Positions 34,619-43,989 of a stretch of 64,000 nt of DNA are shown piece by piece (positions within the stretch are counted from its first letter, which is position 1; each line of letters opens with the position of its first letter). Source of the stretch: Betaproteobacteria bacterium HGW-Betaproteobacteria-7 (GTDB taxonomy: Bacteria > Pseudomonadota > Gammaproteobacteria > Burkholderiales > Rhodocyclaceae); NCBI GenBank assembly GCA_002840765.1, contig PHCE01000020.1, positions 41,493-105,492 of the forward strand, written 5' to 3'. The position numbers and the translations under genes were made by a program. Under the pieces are notes generated by a model. That model had not been told where the DNA came from and made no database searches. It saw only the letters and a list, made by a program, of their open reading frames with translations.

Positions 34619-36574
34619 TCATACCCTTTCATGGGTAAAGGCGTACTTGTTCAAACGGGCGAGGAGTTCGACCGGATCGCCTTCGGCCGACCACGAGAGG
34701 ACGATGCCCCGGCGCGCATCAGCGGCGGCCTGGCAACGCGTTAAGGTGACGCCGCAGGCCGTTGCCTCTTCCCTGAGCACCGACTCCATCTCGGCCATGT
34801 TCAAGGCCGGCTTGAATATCTTGCCGACCGCAGTGGTCGGCAGCGTCGTGACAATGTGCACATGCTTGGGCAAGGCCGCTTTCTCGGCCACCGTTTGCCG
34901 GGCAAACTCCATCAATTCTTCTTCGCTGGTGGTGGCACCGGGATGCAGTTGCACGTAGAGCACCGGAATTTCGCCGGCATGGGCGTCCGGACGCCCGACG
35001 GCCGCCGCCATGGCGACCGACGGATGCATATGGATCGACTCTTCGATAATCTTGGGATCGATGTTGTGGCCGCCGCGGATGATCAGTTCCTTGGCCCGCC
35101 CGGTCAGCCAGAAATAGCCTTGCTCATCGACATGCCCGAGGTCGCCGGTATTCAGCCACGGCTCGCCCTGGCCATCGGCATCCGGAATTTCCAGCCACAA
35201 GCCCTGGTTATGAACGGGATTCAGATAACCCTTGAACAGGTTCGGCCCCTTGATGACGATGAGGCCCGCCTCACCGACGCCGGCATCGCGGAAATAGCCA
35301 CCGGTCTTCGCTAGCAGGATCGCGCGCATGCCCTGCCAGGGCAGACGCAAGCCGATGGAACCGACCCGGCATTCACCGGCCACCGGATTGATGCTGGAAG
35401 CACAGCCGCCCTCGGTCAGGCCGTAACCCTCAAGTATTTTTACGCCGGTTTCCTGCTGGAAGCGGACAATCAGTTCCTTGGGCATGGGCGCCGCCCCGCA
35501 AATCCCATAACGCAGGCTGGAAATGTCGCAATCGCCGACGGGCACCTGCAGCAGCGACGAATAAACCGTCGGCACGCCCGAGAACCAGGCCAGTTTGTAG
35601 AACTCGACCAGCTTCCAGAAATTCGGGACCAGGCCAGGCATGCGATAACCCAAAGGCGTCCCGAGCACGACGTGGCAGCCCGCCGACCACATCAGCAAGC
35701 CGGTGACGATCTGCGCATTGACGTGGAACAACGGGAGCCCGCAAAAAGCCGCGCTGCCGGGCGAGGCCAGCGCCGCGCCGAGGGTCGCCCGCAATTCAAG
35801 GGCATTGGCCACTTCGGTCCGATGCAGCCTGACCGCGATCTTCGGCATGCCCGTAGTGCCGCCGGTGCAGAAATAGGAAGCCACGTCCTCGCCCTTGGGC
35901 GGTTCGAATTCCAGTTCGGCCCTGGGGGCCGACTGCAGGGCGGTATGGAAATCGGATACCGGTACCCCTGCAAGATGCCGAGGCTCGCTCTCATCAGCGC
36001 TGGGCGCCGGCGCGGCGCAAGCCTCACCGCGCAGATAGCGCAATGGGTTGACGGTCAGCACCCCGGTCAGCGAAGGCACCCGGTCAAGAATCGGCGAGAC
36101 CTTTTCCCAGATGTCGCTGCCGGGCGTCGGTGCCAGCGTCACCAGGAGCTTCGGCTGGGCAGCATTCATCAGCTCGAGCATCATCGGCGCTTCCAGCAGC
36201 GGATTGATGGCGAAGGCGATACCGGCTGTTTCGGCACCCCAGACTGTCCAGTGGGTCTCGGGCAGGTTCGGCAGCACGAAAGCGATGACGTCATCGCGTT
36301 GCAGCCCCAGGCGCCTGAACATGTTGGCCGTCTGCGTAATGCACTCCAGCCATTGCTGCTGGGTCCACACGAACGGGTTCTCGTAGTCCTCGCTTTTCAG
36401 GAAAAACGATAGCGCGGGCGCATCCGGCGCCGCCGTCAGGCCTTCCTTCAGGAGTGCATAGGTGCTGATAGCGCAGCCGACCAGCTCGGGTTCGCGGCGC
36501 TCGATGGCCAGTACATCGTCCACGCTGCCGACTGCGCCGGCGATGATCGGCGAAGAAAAGTTAGAGTTTTCCAT
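34619..36574 (-). CDS. acyl-CoA ligase (AMP-forming)
   Basis: A 651-residue ANL-superfamily adenylating enzyme that activates a carboxylic acid to its CoA thioester. Signatures: the P-loop-like YFCTGGTTGMPKIA, the aromatic/acidic motif ILEGYGLTEGG, the hinge NTGDLGHVDEQGYFWLTGRAKELI and the C-terminal lysine region PTTAVGKIFKP. An N-terminal ~60-residue extension precedes the core. The ATG at 36574 is used; GTG/TTG starts 3-5 codons upstream are also possible because the GGAG motif is placed for them. A TetR gene lies immediately upstream in the same orientation. With the dehydrogenase downstream it forms a small fatty or aryl-alkyl acid oxidation unit. Confidence 0.9.
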   Translation of the reverse strand: MENSNFSSPIIAGAVGSVDDVLAIERREPELVGCAISTYALLKEGLTAAPDAPALSFFLKSEDYENPFVWTQQQWLECITQTANMFRRLGLQRDDVIAFVLPNLPETHWTVWGAETAGIAFAINPLLEAPMMLELMNAAQPKLLVTLAPTPGSDIWEKVSPILDRVPSLTGVLTVNPLRYLRGEACAAPAPSADESEPRHLAGVPVSDFHTALQSAPRAELEFEPPKGEDVASYFCTGGTTGMPKIAVRLHRTEVANALELRATLGAALASPGSAAFCGLPLFHVNAQIVTGLLMWSAGCHVVLGTPLGYRMPGLVPNFWKLVEFYKLAWFSGVPTVYSSLLQVPVGDCDISSLRYGICGAAPMPKELIVRFQQETGVKILEGYGLTEGGCASSINPVAGECRVGSIGLRLPWQGMRAILLAKTGGYFRDAGVGEAGLIVIKGPNLFKGYLNPVHNQGLWLEIPDADGQGEPWLNTGDLGHVDEQGYFWLTGRAKELIIRGGHNIDPKIIEESIHMHPSVAMAAAVGRPDAHAGEIPVLYVQLHPGATTSEEELMEFARQTVAEKAALPKHVHIVTTLPTTAVGKIFKPALNMAEMESVLREEATACGVTLTRCQAAADARRGIVLSWSAEGDPVELLARLNKYAFTHERV

Positions 36575-36616
36575 AGGTATCAATAGCACTCCGGTAATGG
36601 GCCATTCATGATTGGC

Positions 36617-37285
36617 CTACCCACCCGCATAGCCAATCCCCATAACGGGGGATGAATCACCGCGACGCCCACACCGGCGCAAGGCCATGTGAAAGGCAAT
36701 CATCTCGAAGACCTGACTTCTGAATTTTCCGTTGGCCTCGCACAACAGGAAGCGATTCACCAGCCCATGAAAGAAGGCCCATGTATCCCGGGCAATGGCC
36801 TTGGGCGGCAAATCCGGACGCAAGGTACCGAGCTCCGCGGCTGCGCCATAAACGGACTCCAGCCGGGTCAGCAGATCCGTCGGCGACCATTCAAAACCGG
36901 ACTGGATATCAGCGAATTCGGCAACGTGCTCGCAGCGGCAGGTGATGGTTTCGAGAACCATCCTGACGCAGGGACGCTCCTGCAGAATCTGGAAAAATCG
37001 TCGCAGTGCGGCGTCGATGCAATCCAGCGGGTCGGCGTAATGCTCATTGACGAAGATCGATTCGATCTCCGCCAGTATCGGCAGCAGAACACTTTGTCGG
37101 ACCGCCAGAAAAATGTCCGCCTTGTCCTTGAAGTGCCAGTAGATTGCTCCACGCGTCAGCCCGGCCTCCAGCGCCACCATTTCCAGGGATGAGCCATTGA
37201 CGCCCTGGCGATAGAAAACGCTCCGGGCCGCCTCGATGATCTGTTGCCGGGTCTCTTCCGCTTGCACTTTTGTCCGCCGCGCCAC
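36617..37285 (-). CDS. TetR-family regulator, AcrR/TtgR-like
   Basis: A 222-residue TetR repressor whose N-terminus reads MARRTKVQAEETRQQIIEAA then LTRGAIYWHFKDKADIF. This is the wording typical of AcrR, MtrR and TtgR, the repressors of RND multidrug pumps. The C-terminal ligand domain is of the same group (ALRRFFQILQERPCVRMVLE). The start is GTG 37285 with GGGAG seven bases upstream. It lies 42 bases upstream of the acyl-CoA ligase gene on the same strand, so it may instead regulate that unit. A tripartite RND pump is encoded 7 kb away (43990-49693) and could be a second target. The choice cannot be made by eye. Confidence 0.88.
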   Translation of the reverse strand: MARRTKVQAEETRQQIIEAARSVFYRQGVNGSSLEMVALEAGLTRGAIYWHFKDKADIFLAVRQSVLLPILAEIESIFVNEHYADPLDCIDAALRRFFQILQERPCVRMVLETITCRCEHVAEFADIQSGFEWSPTDLLTRLESVYGAAAELGTLRPDLPPKAIARDTWAFFHGLVNRFLLCEANGKFRSQVFEMIAFHMALRRCGRRGDSSPVMGIGYAGG

Positions 37286-37347
37286 CTGAATTCTCCCGGG
37301 CTAATTCATCGTGACGGCTTGCGGGTTGATCTCCGAAGCCAGCACGT

Positions 37348-37959
37348 TTAGCGGGCCTCCATTGCATAAGCCTGCATGAACGTGTCGACTGCCCGCCCGG
37401 CTGCCGAGACGATGGCCCGATCGTCCGGGCGACCGTCGCTGGCGAGCAAAAGAAGCGGCTCGACCAACTCTGCTTCCAGCAATGCCCTGATCTGGCTGGC
37501 CGCCAGATCGGCATCGCCGGCGCGCAGTCGTCCGTCGGCCATTACTTTTTCGATGAACAACGCCACCTGCCCGCGAATGCAGGCCAGCTTCTCGTGAAAC
37601 AAGCGGCCGATACCAGCCCGCTCGGCTTCAGCAATCATCAATCGGCGCAAGGAAACCATATCCGGCGAACACACCAGTCGGAGAAAGCTCGCGCCAAAGG
37701 CTTGCAGGTCCGCGCCGACATCATCCGACGGGTGCTGCAGATCGCCGAGGGTTACCTCCAGATAGCGCTCGGCAAGCGCAAACATGCACTCGACAAAAAT
37801 CTCTTCCTTCGAACGGAAGTAACTGTAGATCGTTGCCTTCGAGCCGCCTGCCCGCGCATTGATCTCGGCAACCGAGGTCTTCTCGAAACCCTTTTCACGA
37901 AACAGCTCGTAGGCCGCCTCAAGGATGGCCTGCCGCTTCATGTCGCTACGTTTCTTCAT
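37348..37959 (-). CDS. TetR-family regulator, candidate repressor of the envelope regulon
   Basis: A 203-residue TetR repressor: RQAILEAAYELFREKG, then TSVAEINARAGGSKATIYSYFRSKEEIF. The ATG at 37959 has AGGAG upstream; a GTG eight codons earlier is also open. It is divergent from the periplasmic protease gene. The shared upstream region holds two TGAACCGT-type sites whose counterparts recur at 51.6 kb. The gene position makes it the natural owner of those sites, with autoregulation possible because one site (about 37989-38004) lies within 45 bases of its own start. The ligand is unknown; the target genes suggest a membrane-active or lipid-like signal. Confidence 0.88.
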   Translation of the reverse strand: MKKRSDMKRQAILEAAYELFREKGFEKTSVAEINARAGGSKATIYSYFRSKEEIFVECMFALAERYLEVTLGDLQHPSDDVGADLQAFGASFLRLVCSPDMVSLRRLMIAEAERAGIGRLFHEKLACIRGQVALFIEKVMADGRLRAGDADLAASQIRALLEAELVEPLLLLASDGRPDDRAIVSAAGRAVDTFMQAYAMEAR

Positions 37960-37986
37960 CGAACTCGTCTCCTGAGGCACCACCAG

Positions 37987-38086
37987 AACAAACCGTTCAG
38001 TTCACTTTTCAGTTGACATTATAAAACACAACCAATCACAATTGAACCGTACAGTTCATTTTTTTACATTGTTGTTCAATCGCAAG
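37987..38086 (+). promoter_or_regulatory. promoter with two TetR-type operators (block A)
   Basis: Site 1 (AAACCGTTCAGTTCAC, 37989-38004) lies upstream of a perfect -35 TTGACA at 38013-38018. Site 2 (TGAACCGTACAGTTCA, 38043-38058) immediately follows a weak -10 (CACAAT, 38037-38042). Site 2 is an almost perfect inverted repeat (TGAAC-N6-GTTCA). The whole ~100 bp is matched base for base, with few changes, by the block at 51605-51705. Transcription should run rightward into the protease gene. Confidence 0.75.
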
Positions 38087-38137
38087 GCGCTGGCCGAAAT
38101 ATTTGCTGTGTTTCCGGAAGAAAATGGAGAAGTAATC

Positions 38138-39229
38138 ATGCGTACCTTTGAACGAGTGGCAGCGGGGATCCTGACCGGTTTCCTGATGGCTGCGCTTACC
38201 GCGCTGAGCACAGCGCCGGCCCATGCGGGACCGTCAACGACCTCGGGGTCGGTGTCGCAACTATTCAAACGCGTTGGCCCGGCAGTCGTCGTCATCCGCA
38301 CCAGCGAGCATGTGGCGGCACCGATCCCCGGCCTGCCGTTCGGCACCGTGACCAACGTCGGGACAGTCGGTTCCGGCGTCCTGGTCAGTGCCGACGGCAA
38401 GGTGGTCACCGCGGCACACGTGGTGCAGACCGCTGATAGCGTTGATGTCGAGTTCAGCGGCGGGACGGTGATCAAGGCACGCATCGTGGCCTCGGATGCA
38501 GCGGCGGACGTCGCCTTGCTGCAACTCGAGCGGGTACCGCCAAACATTGCGCCGGCCCGCTTCGGCAATTCCGACAAGACCGAGGTCGGCGATCAGGTGT
38601 TCATCGTCGGCGCGCCGCGCGGCATCACCCATACCTTGACCGTCGGCCATGTGAGCGCCCGGCGCGAATCGCAATCGACTTTTGCCGGGTTGGTGAACAC
38701 GGAACTGTTCCAGACCGATGCCGCCATCAATCGCGGCAACTCCGGCGGCCCGATGTTCAACATGAACGGCGAGGTGATCGGCATCGTCAGCCATATCATT
38801 TCGGTGTCCGGCGGCTCGGAGGGCTTGGGCTTTGTCGTCACCTCCAACATGGCGCGCCGCCTGCTGCTCGATGAGCGTTCGGTCTGGCACGGACTCGACG
38901 GCTATCTGCTCACCGGCGAACTCGCCCGCGCCTTCAATCTGCCGACAGCGGGTTTGCTGGTGCAACGGGTGGCCCACGGCTCACCGGCGGAACGCCTGGG
39001 CCTGCGCGGCGGCCGTTACAGCCTGGCCTTGGGCGATGAACAAGTGCTGATCGGCGGCGATGTCATTCTTGCCGTGCAAGGTATTGCGCTCGCCGAACCC
39101 GACGCTTATGAACGCATCCGTCGCCGCTTGCTGGAGGTACGGGCTAGCGGCGGCCTGATGCATCTGAGCGTGATGCGTGACGGCTTGCTGACCAAAGTGA
39201 TCGCCGATTTCGAGCCGTCCAAGCAGTGA
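38138..39229 (+). CDS. periplasmic S1C (HtrA/Deg-like) serine protease with one PDZ domain
   Basis: A 363-residue exported protease. The signal peptide ends at ALSTAPAHA. The trypsin-like triad is visible: His in VTAAHVVQ, Asp in AADVALLQLE and Ser in NRGNSGGPMFN. The C-terminal ~120 residues form a PDZ-like domain (TAGLLVQRVAHGSPAERLGLRGG). With one PDZ and 363 residues it resembles DegS/HhoB more than DegP. It should handle misfolded envelope proteins or regulated cleavage. The ATG at 38138 follows ATGGAGAAGTAATC; open frame further upstream overlaps the promoter and is not translated. It is under the block A promoter and followed 51 bases later by a hypothetical gene. Confidence 0.92.
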   Translation: MRTFERVAAGILTGFLMAALTALSTAPAHAGPSTTSGSVSQLFKRVGPAVVVIRTSEHVAAPIPGLPFGTVTNVGTVGSGVLVSADGKVVTAAHVVQTADSVDVEFSGGTVIKARIVASDAAADVALLQLERVPPNIAPARFGNSDKTEVGDQVFIVGAPRGITHTLTVGHVSARRESQSTFAGLVNTELFQTDAAINRGNSGGPMFNMNGEVIGIVSHIISVSGGSEGLGFVVTSNMARRLLLDERSVWHGLDGYLLTGELARAFNLPTAGLLVQRVAHGSPAERLGLRGGRYSLALGDEQVLIGGDVILAVQGIALAEPDAYERIRRRLLEVRASGGLMHLSVMRDGLLTKVIADFEPSKQ

Positions 39230-39280
39230 TTTTGCGACGCCCTGCTTTTCCAGGCATCCGCCCATTCAAGGAGTCAAGAC

Positions 39281-39895
39281 ATGCCCCCGTTCCCCGAAGA
39301 CACAATCACCAAGCCGTTCGATCTCCGACTTGAGATCCGCTCCGCCAACGGATCATCAACGGAGTTTTTTCAGAGTGATGAGCAACACGTCCGCGCAACG
39401 CTCCCGTTGCTGGCAGCGCCGCGGCTATTCACCCAGCCGCACCTGCTGCTGGCCTCGGAAGACTGCGCCAGCATGATTCCCTGCAAGGGAATTGACATGA
39501 TCATGGTGCGCACCACGGCGCCGTTGCCGCTGAAATTTCCGCTCGAACTTCCCGCCGGCCTGTTCGATATCGCTGAACATTCGGATCCTCGCCCGGACAA
39601 GCGGCCGGCGGCAATTGAAGCTCACGATGGCCAGCCGCGCCAGCGCAACTCGCTGGTGGAGATACATACCCTCGGCGGGTGGGTCGTAACCCTGGAAACC
39701 GTGGCGATGTTTCGCGGCAACGCCCACGACGAGCGTCAGTTTTTTTCGCGCCTGACCACGATGCTGACCATTCCCTTCCGCCTGGCGGAAGGCGGCTTCG
39801 GCCTGATCAATAACGTCAACATCGTCCGCGTCAGCGCCTGGCCAAAACCGGAAATGCTCCCCGGTCTCGTGCTGCCTCTCTCCTTGCGCCGATAG
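39281..39895 (+). CDS. hypothetical protein co-transcribed with the S1C protease
   Basis: A 204-residue protein with a clear ribosome site (CAAGGAGTCAAGAC) 51 bases after the protease gene. No signal peptide, membrane helix or known motif is recognised. The composition is that of a mixed alpha/beta soluble protein. The last third (SLVEIHTLGGWVVTLETVAMF, TIPFRLAEGGFGLINNVNIVRV) looks like a compact beta-rich domain. Codon use is like its neighbours. Its placement suggests a role tied to the protease or to the TetR-controlled envelope response. I do not recognise the family. Confidence 0.75.
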   Translation: MPPFPEDTITKPFDLRLEIRSANGSSTEFFQSDEQHVRATLPLLAAPRLFTQPHLLLASEDCASMIPCKGIDMIMVRTTAPLPLKFPLELPAGLFDIAEHSDPRPDKRPAAIEAHDGQPRQRNSLVEIHTLGGWVVTLETVAMFRGNAHDERQFFSRLTTMLTIPFRLAEGGFGLINNVNIVRVSAWPKPEMLPGLVLPLSLRR

Positions 39896-39919
39896 CCGCT
39901 GAGAAAGCGGCACGTCGTT

Positions 39920-42868
39920 TCAGGCCTGCTGCCCGTTCTCGAGGAGGCGGCGCGCTCGTTCGAGCTGGCTGGTATCGCCGGTCTCGCCAAACTGGTCGAC
40001 GAGCTCAGCCAGCGCGCGTCGGTCATCGGCGGTCGGTATCGCCCGTTCGCAAAGCTCGGTGAGCGCCAGCAGTTCCTGCCAGGAGGCATCCTGCGCTCCG
40101 GCCTCAATGACCGCCCGCCGAATCGCCGCTTCGGCGGCTGCCAGATCGCCACGCGATCCTTCAATTTCCGCCTGCACCAGCAATAGCTGCGGCAGAAAGA
40201 TTCCCTCGCCGTAGGTATTCACGATTTCGAAGGCTTGTTCCAGCTGCTCCTGTGCGCCCTCCCAGTCGCCCTGGAGAAGCAGGGCCTCGGCAGCATAGCC
40301 GAGCGTCTCGCTACCTCCCGAAATCATTCCCAGTGCCCGATTGTCCTCATAGGCCTCGCGAATCTGGCAGAACCCTTCCTGCGGTTTGCCAAAGTGGGCG
40401 TCCGCCCAGCCCTGGAACCAACGGCAGGCCGCCTTGCCCTGGGCGAGCGAAAACTCATCGACCAGCGACTGCATCTCGCCGGCCAGCACGCCCACCCGGG
40501 TGGCATCGCCGCTGCGGATCCCGCACAGGGCATCGAACCAGATCGTCACCATCAAGGCCATCGGCTGCGCCAGGTGCCGGGCCCGCGTATAGGCCTGCTG
40601 CAGTCGTTCACGTGCCAGATTGAAGAGCCCCAGTTGGGCGAGCGGCAAACTCAGCATGGCCAGCACCGTCACCTGCGGATCGGCGATGAAGCCGATGAAG
40701 CTGCGCTCGTTCGCCGCGCTCGCCCGCTCGAACGCCGGCAGAGCCCGCTCCAGCGCTTCCCGGGCCGCCCGGTGGTGGCCCTGCATCATCAGCACCTGCC
40801 CCTTGACCGTGCAGGCGGCTAGCGTCAACAAGGGATCATCGCTGCGCGTCGCCAGCGCCTCGGCCCGCTCGGCCACGACCAGCGCCGCGGGATATTCGGC
40901 GCGCAGGTCGAGCAGAAAGCCGAGCCCATGCAGGGCCAGGCCCGCCATCGGATGGCCGGGAACCGCATCGAGCAGCGCCGAGGCACGCAGGTAGGCGCTT
41001 TTTGCCTCCTCGCCGGCGCCGAGCGTATGAAAGGCGGCAACGCCGCGCAGGGTGGCGAGGGTGATTTCGAAAGCGTGGCGTTCCGCTTCCGCCGGCATCT
41101 GGTCCGCCAGCACCAGCGCCCGTCGGGTCAGGTTCATCGCCTCGGCCGGACTCAGATGCAGCAGCGCCGCCTGCGCGGCTTCGGCGTAATAACGCAAGGC
41201 AATCATTGGCGAGCGGCCAAGATCGAAATGCGTCGCCAGCTCGGCCGCGGTGACATCAACACCCATCGCCCGTTGCGCTTCGAGCGTGGCGCCGGTCTGG
41301 CGGTGCAGTTCGGCACGAGCTGACAGCGGCGTGCCTTCGTGCAGCCGCTCACGGAACAGGGCATGGCGAAACGCGTACGAGCGCCCCACCCCATCAAGCT
41401 GCTCGCTGGGCCGGGCGGCCATCAGCCAGAGACGTTCGCGCACCAGTTCATCGCAAACCTCGGCGACCTGCCCGGCATCGCCGCCCAGGACGCGCGCCAG
41501 CGTGTCGATACGAAATTCCATGCCACACACAGCGGCGGCAGCCAGTAGCGTTCGCCGCTCGCCAGCGAGCCCGGTTACGTAATGATCGATCAGCGCGCTC
41601 AGACTCTCGGGCACCGTCGTGCTCGCCAGGCGCGCCGAATCGGCAGCCCCGCGGCGCCCGGCCTGCTCGATCACCTCACTGGCGATGGAAGCGACAAATA
41701 GCGGCACGCCTTCGGTGCGCTCGTGCAAAGCACGGACAAAACCCTCATCGGTCGCCATCGCCGGCGCCCGCCCGGCAACGAAGGCCGCCACGTCGGTCTC
41801 GGAAAAGGAGTCGAGGACGATTTCGTCGCACAGTCCTTGCGGACGCAGCGTGTGGCGCACCGCGTTGAGCGGATGATCAAGCGCGATGACCTCGGTCAGC
41901 CGGAAGGTCGCCAGCCACATCAGGCGGCAGTTTCCGCGCCGGCGGGCCATGTAGTCGATCAGCTGAATGGTCGACGGATCGCCCCAATGCAGGTCTTCAG
42001 TGATCAATAGCAGCGGCTGGCGTTCGGTATAGCGCTCCATGAACTCGCCCATCTCACGCAGCATGCGCTGTGCATGAGCGCCGACCAGCTCGCGCAGCAA
42101 GGCTTCCCGCTGCTCGGCGTTGCTCAGCCAGGGCAACTGCAGCAACCAGGTCGGCGCCACGGCCCGCAACAGGTCCGCGGCCTGCAGATCGCGCCGGCAA
42201 AGTTCGGCGAGCGCCTCGAGCACCGGCAGATACGGCTCGCCCTGGCCGTGGTGTTGCACGCACTGGCCGCGCGCGCAGGCGACACCGTCCAGTTGGTCGG
42301 CGAAGTACTCGATCAGCGTCGTCTTGCCGATACCCGGCTCGCCGGCGACCCAGGCGATGGCCCGGCTACCGCGCAGCGCGCGCTCCCAGATGCGGTGCAG
42401 CCAGACCTGCTCGGCGACGCGGCCGACGAACAAGGGCGCCCGCTCGGCCTCGATTTCGACTGCGCGCGGCGAAAACGGGATGGCTCGCGGCGCAGCGGGC
42501 GCCTGACTGACCGGCTCAGCCGCCTCGCCCAGCGGTACGGGAGTGGCGATGAAGCGATAGCCGCGGCGCGGCACGGTCTCGATGTAGCGGGGTTGGCGGG
42601 GGTCATCGCCCAAGGCGTTGCGGACGTCGCTGATCGCCCCTTTCAGCACGGAATCGCTGACGAAGCGATGGCCCCAGACTTGATCGAGCAGCGCATGCTT
42701 GGTCAGCAGCGAGTCAGGCTGCCGCACCAGGGCGCACAGCAAGCCGAAGGGTGTGGGTGCCAGGGCGATAGCGCTTCCGTGGCTGAGCAGCCGCGCATTC
42801 GGCTCGTCGAGCTCGAACTCGCCGAAACGAACACGTAGCGAACTCGCGGGAACCGGTACCTCGGGCAT
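39920..42868 (-). CDS. winged-helix DNA-binding/ATPase/TPR transcriptional regulator
   Basis: A 982-residue regulator. The N-terminal OmpR/CadC-type winged helix (residues ~10-110) has FELDEPNARLL, LDQVWGHRFVSDSVLKGAISDVRNALGD (within one motif region) and the wing YIETVPRRGYRF. It is followed by a STAND-type ATPase: Walker A AGEPGIGKTTLIE near residue 180 and Walker B LLLITEDLHWGD. The C-terminal ~500 residues are alpha-helical, TPR-like repeats. Such proteins act as ATP-gated activators sensing a ligand or a partner protein. It converges with the hypothetical gene after the protease. On the other side lies the LpxR gene, same strand, 93 bases upstream. Its targets are unknown. Confidence 0.9.
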   Translation of the reverse strand: MPEVPVPASSLRVRFGEFELDEPNARLLSHGSAIALAPTPFGLLCALVRQPDSLLTKHALLDQVWGHRFVSDSVLKGAISDVRNALGDDPRQPRYIETVPRRGYRFIATPVPLGEAAEPVSQAPAAPRAIPFSPRAVEIEAERAPLFVGRVAEQVWLHRIWERALRGSRAIAWVAGEPGIGKTTLIEYFADQLDGVACARGQCVQHHGQGEPYLPVLEALAELCRRDLQAADLLRAVAPTWLLQLPWLSNAEQREALLRELVGAHAQRMLREMGEFMERYTERQPLLLITEDLHWGDPSTIQLIDYMARRRGNCRLMWLATFRLTEVIALDHPLNAVRHTLRPQGLCDEIVLDSFSETDVAAFVAGRAPAMATDEGFVRALHERTEGVPLFVASIASEVIEQAGRRGAADSARLASTTVPESLSALIDHYVTGLAGERRTLLAAAAVCGMEFRIDTLARVLGGDAGQVAEVCDELVRERLWLMAARPSEQLDGVGRSYAFRHALFRERLHEGTPLSARAELHRQTGATLEAQRAMGVDVTAAELATHFDLGRSPMIALRYYAEAAQAALLHLSPAEAMNLTRRALVLADQMPAEAERHAFEITLATLRGVAAFHTLGAGEEAKSAYLRASALLDAVPGHPMAGLALHGLGFLLDLRAEYPAALVVAERAEALATRSDDPLLTLAACTVKGQVLMMQGHHRAAREALERALPAFERASAANERSFIGFIADPQVTVLAMLSLPLAQLGLFNLARERLQQAYTRARHLAQPMALMVTIWFDALCGIRSGDATRVGVLAGEMQSLVDEFSLAQGKAACRWFQGWADAHFGKPQEGFCQIREAYEDNRALGMISGGSETLGYAAEALLLQGDWEGAQEQLEQAFEIVNTYGEGIFLPQLLLVQAEIEGSRGDLAAAEAAIRRAVIEAGAQDASWQELLALTELCERAIPTADDRRALAELVDQFGETGDTSQLERARRLLENGQQA

Positions 42869-42961
42869 GTGCTTGTCTCGATGCCGTATGACGGCGGGCC
42901 CGGCATTTTCGCACGTTCCCCGAGCGGAAAGAAGCGCACCGCTGCCTGGCTCGTTCAGTCC

Positions 42962-43972
42962 CTAGTGCATCCACGACACGCTCAGCGTGCCGAAATTCGT
43001 GTCGTCCCGCTGCGTGTCGAAAGTCTTGCTGAAATGCGTCAGTGCGAAACTCAGGGTGAACGTATCCCGGCGCACAGCGAAACCGATGGAGCCCGTGCCG
43101 ATGACCGGCTTCGAATCGACCGATCGGCTGTTGCGGAACACGGTGCCATCGAGCGGCAGGTAGTGGGCGACGCCGTAGGCGCCGACCCCGCCAAAGAACG
43201 AGACGGACCAGCGATCGCGCGGCGTGACGCCGACCGTTGACGCGACATTTAGCCCTGAACGCAAGGCGGGAGCGGCCAGGGCATCGACCAGATTCCAGCC
43301 GACCTCGCCATAGACGCCGACACCGGCGCCGGTAAAGTAGTTGCCGAGTCCGACCGTGGCGACCGGCACCACCCGCCATTCGGCCGACTTGCCGGCGCGC
43401 CCCGCTGCCGCCAGATGAGCGACGGTGTAGGTGAGATTGACGATGGCCTCATTCGGCAATTGCGTATCCCAGCCGCGTGGCTTGTCGGCCCCGATCAGCT
43501 TGTGATAATCCCGCTGCACGCCATCGGCCTGGGAGGCCGGCCCGACGACACCCAGCTTGAGCTGCCAGGCATGCGCCCAGTCCTGCTTGCGCGCATACAG
43601 AGTACTGTCGACGTAGAAGATTCCGGAATAAGGTTGGTCGTCCGGACTCGGGTTGGGATCCCGGATGTCGTCCGGCGTATTCATCTCCTGCGCCACGGAC
43701 CAGGAGGCGTAAGTCTTGTAGCCGTCGTCGGCGACGTAAGGCAGGAAGGACCAGAACCGCGTCCACCGGCCAACAAAGCTGTCGTCGTCGGCAGCGACGG
43801 CCGCCGACACCCAGGTGACGCCGATCCCATTGGTGTAATTGTTGTCGGAACCCGTGAAGAAGTCGTTCTCCACGGTAATGCTCAGCGTGCCGTCACCACC
43901 GGCACTGGCCGGCGGCGCGCCGGCCAGTGCCAGGAAGCCAAGCAACATCAAGCCGATGGCTTTCCTGCCCAT
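42962..43972 (-). CDS. lpxR: lipid A 3'-O-deacylase, LpxR family
   Basis: A 336-residue outer-membrane beta-barrel enzyme that removes the 3'-acyloxyacyl chain of lipid A. The signal peptide is GLMLLGFLALAGAPPASA. Family motifs: ITVENDFFTGSDNNYTNGIG, DDQPYSGIFYVDS, VGPASQADGVQRDYHKLIG and PRGWDTQLPNE. The His in DYHKLIG matches the conserved catalytic region. The protein ends in an aromatic-containing final strand (FGTLSVSWMH). It lies just downstream of the RND pump gene (17 bases), so it may be co-transcribed with the pump, joining lipid A remodelling to efflux. Confidence 0.9.
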   Translation of the reverse strand: MGRKAIGLMLLGFLALAGAPPASAGGDGTLSITVENDFFTGSDNNYTNGIGVTWVSAAVAADDDSFVGRWTRFWSFLPYVADDGYKTYASWSVAQEMNTPDDIRDPNPSPDDQPYSGIFYVDSTLYARKQDWAHAWQLKLGVVGPASQADGVQRDYHKLIGADKPRGWDTQLPNEAIVNLTYTVAHLAAAGRAGKSAEWRVVPVATVGLGNYFTGAGVGVYGEVGWNLVDALAAPALRSGLNVASTVGVTPRDRWSVSFFGGVGAYGVAHYLPLDGTVFRNSRSVDSKPVIGTGSIGFAVRRDTFTLSFALTHFSKTFDTQRDDTNFGTLSVSWMH

Positions 43973-43989
43973 GATTTATTCCTCCCGCT

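Noticed and set aside
38042..38137. Upstream extension of the S1C protease by 32 codons
   Set aside because: It would start on the promoter -10/operator, and the signal peptide and ribosome site support the ATG at 38138.
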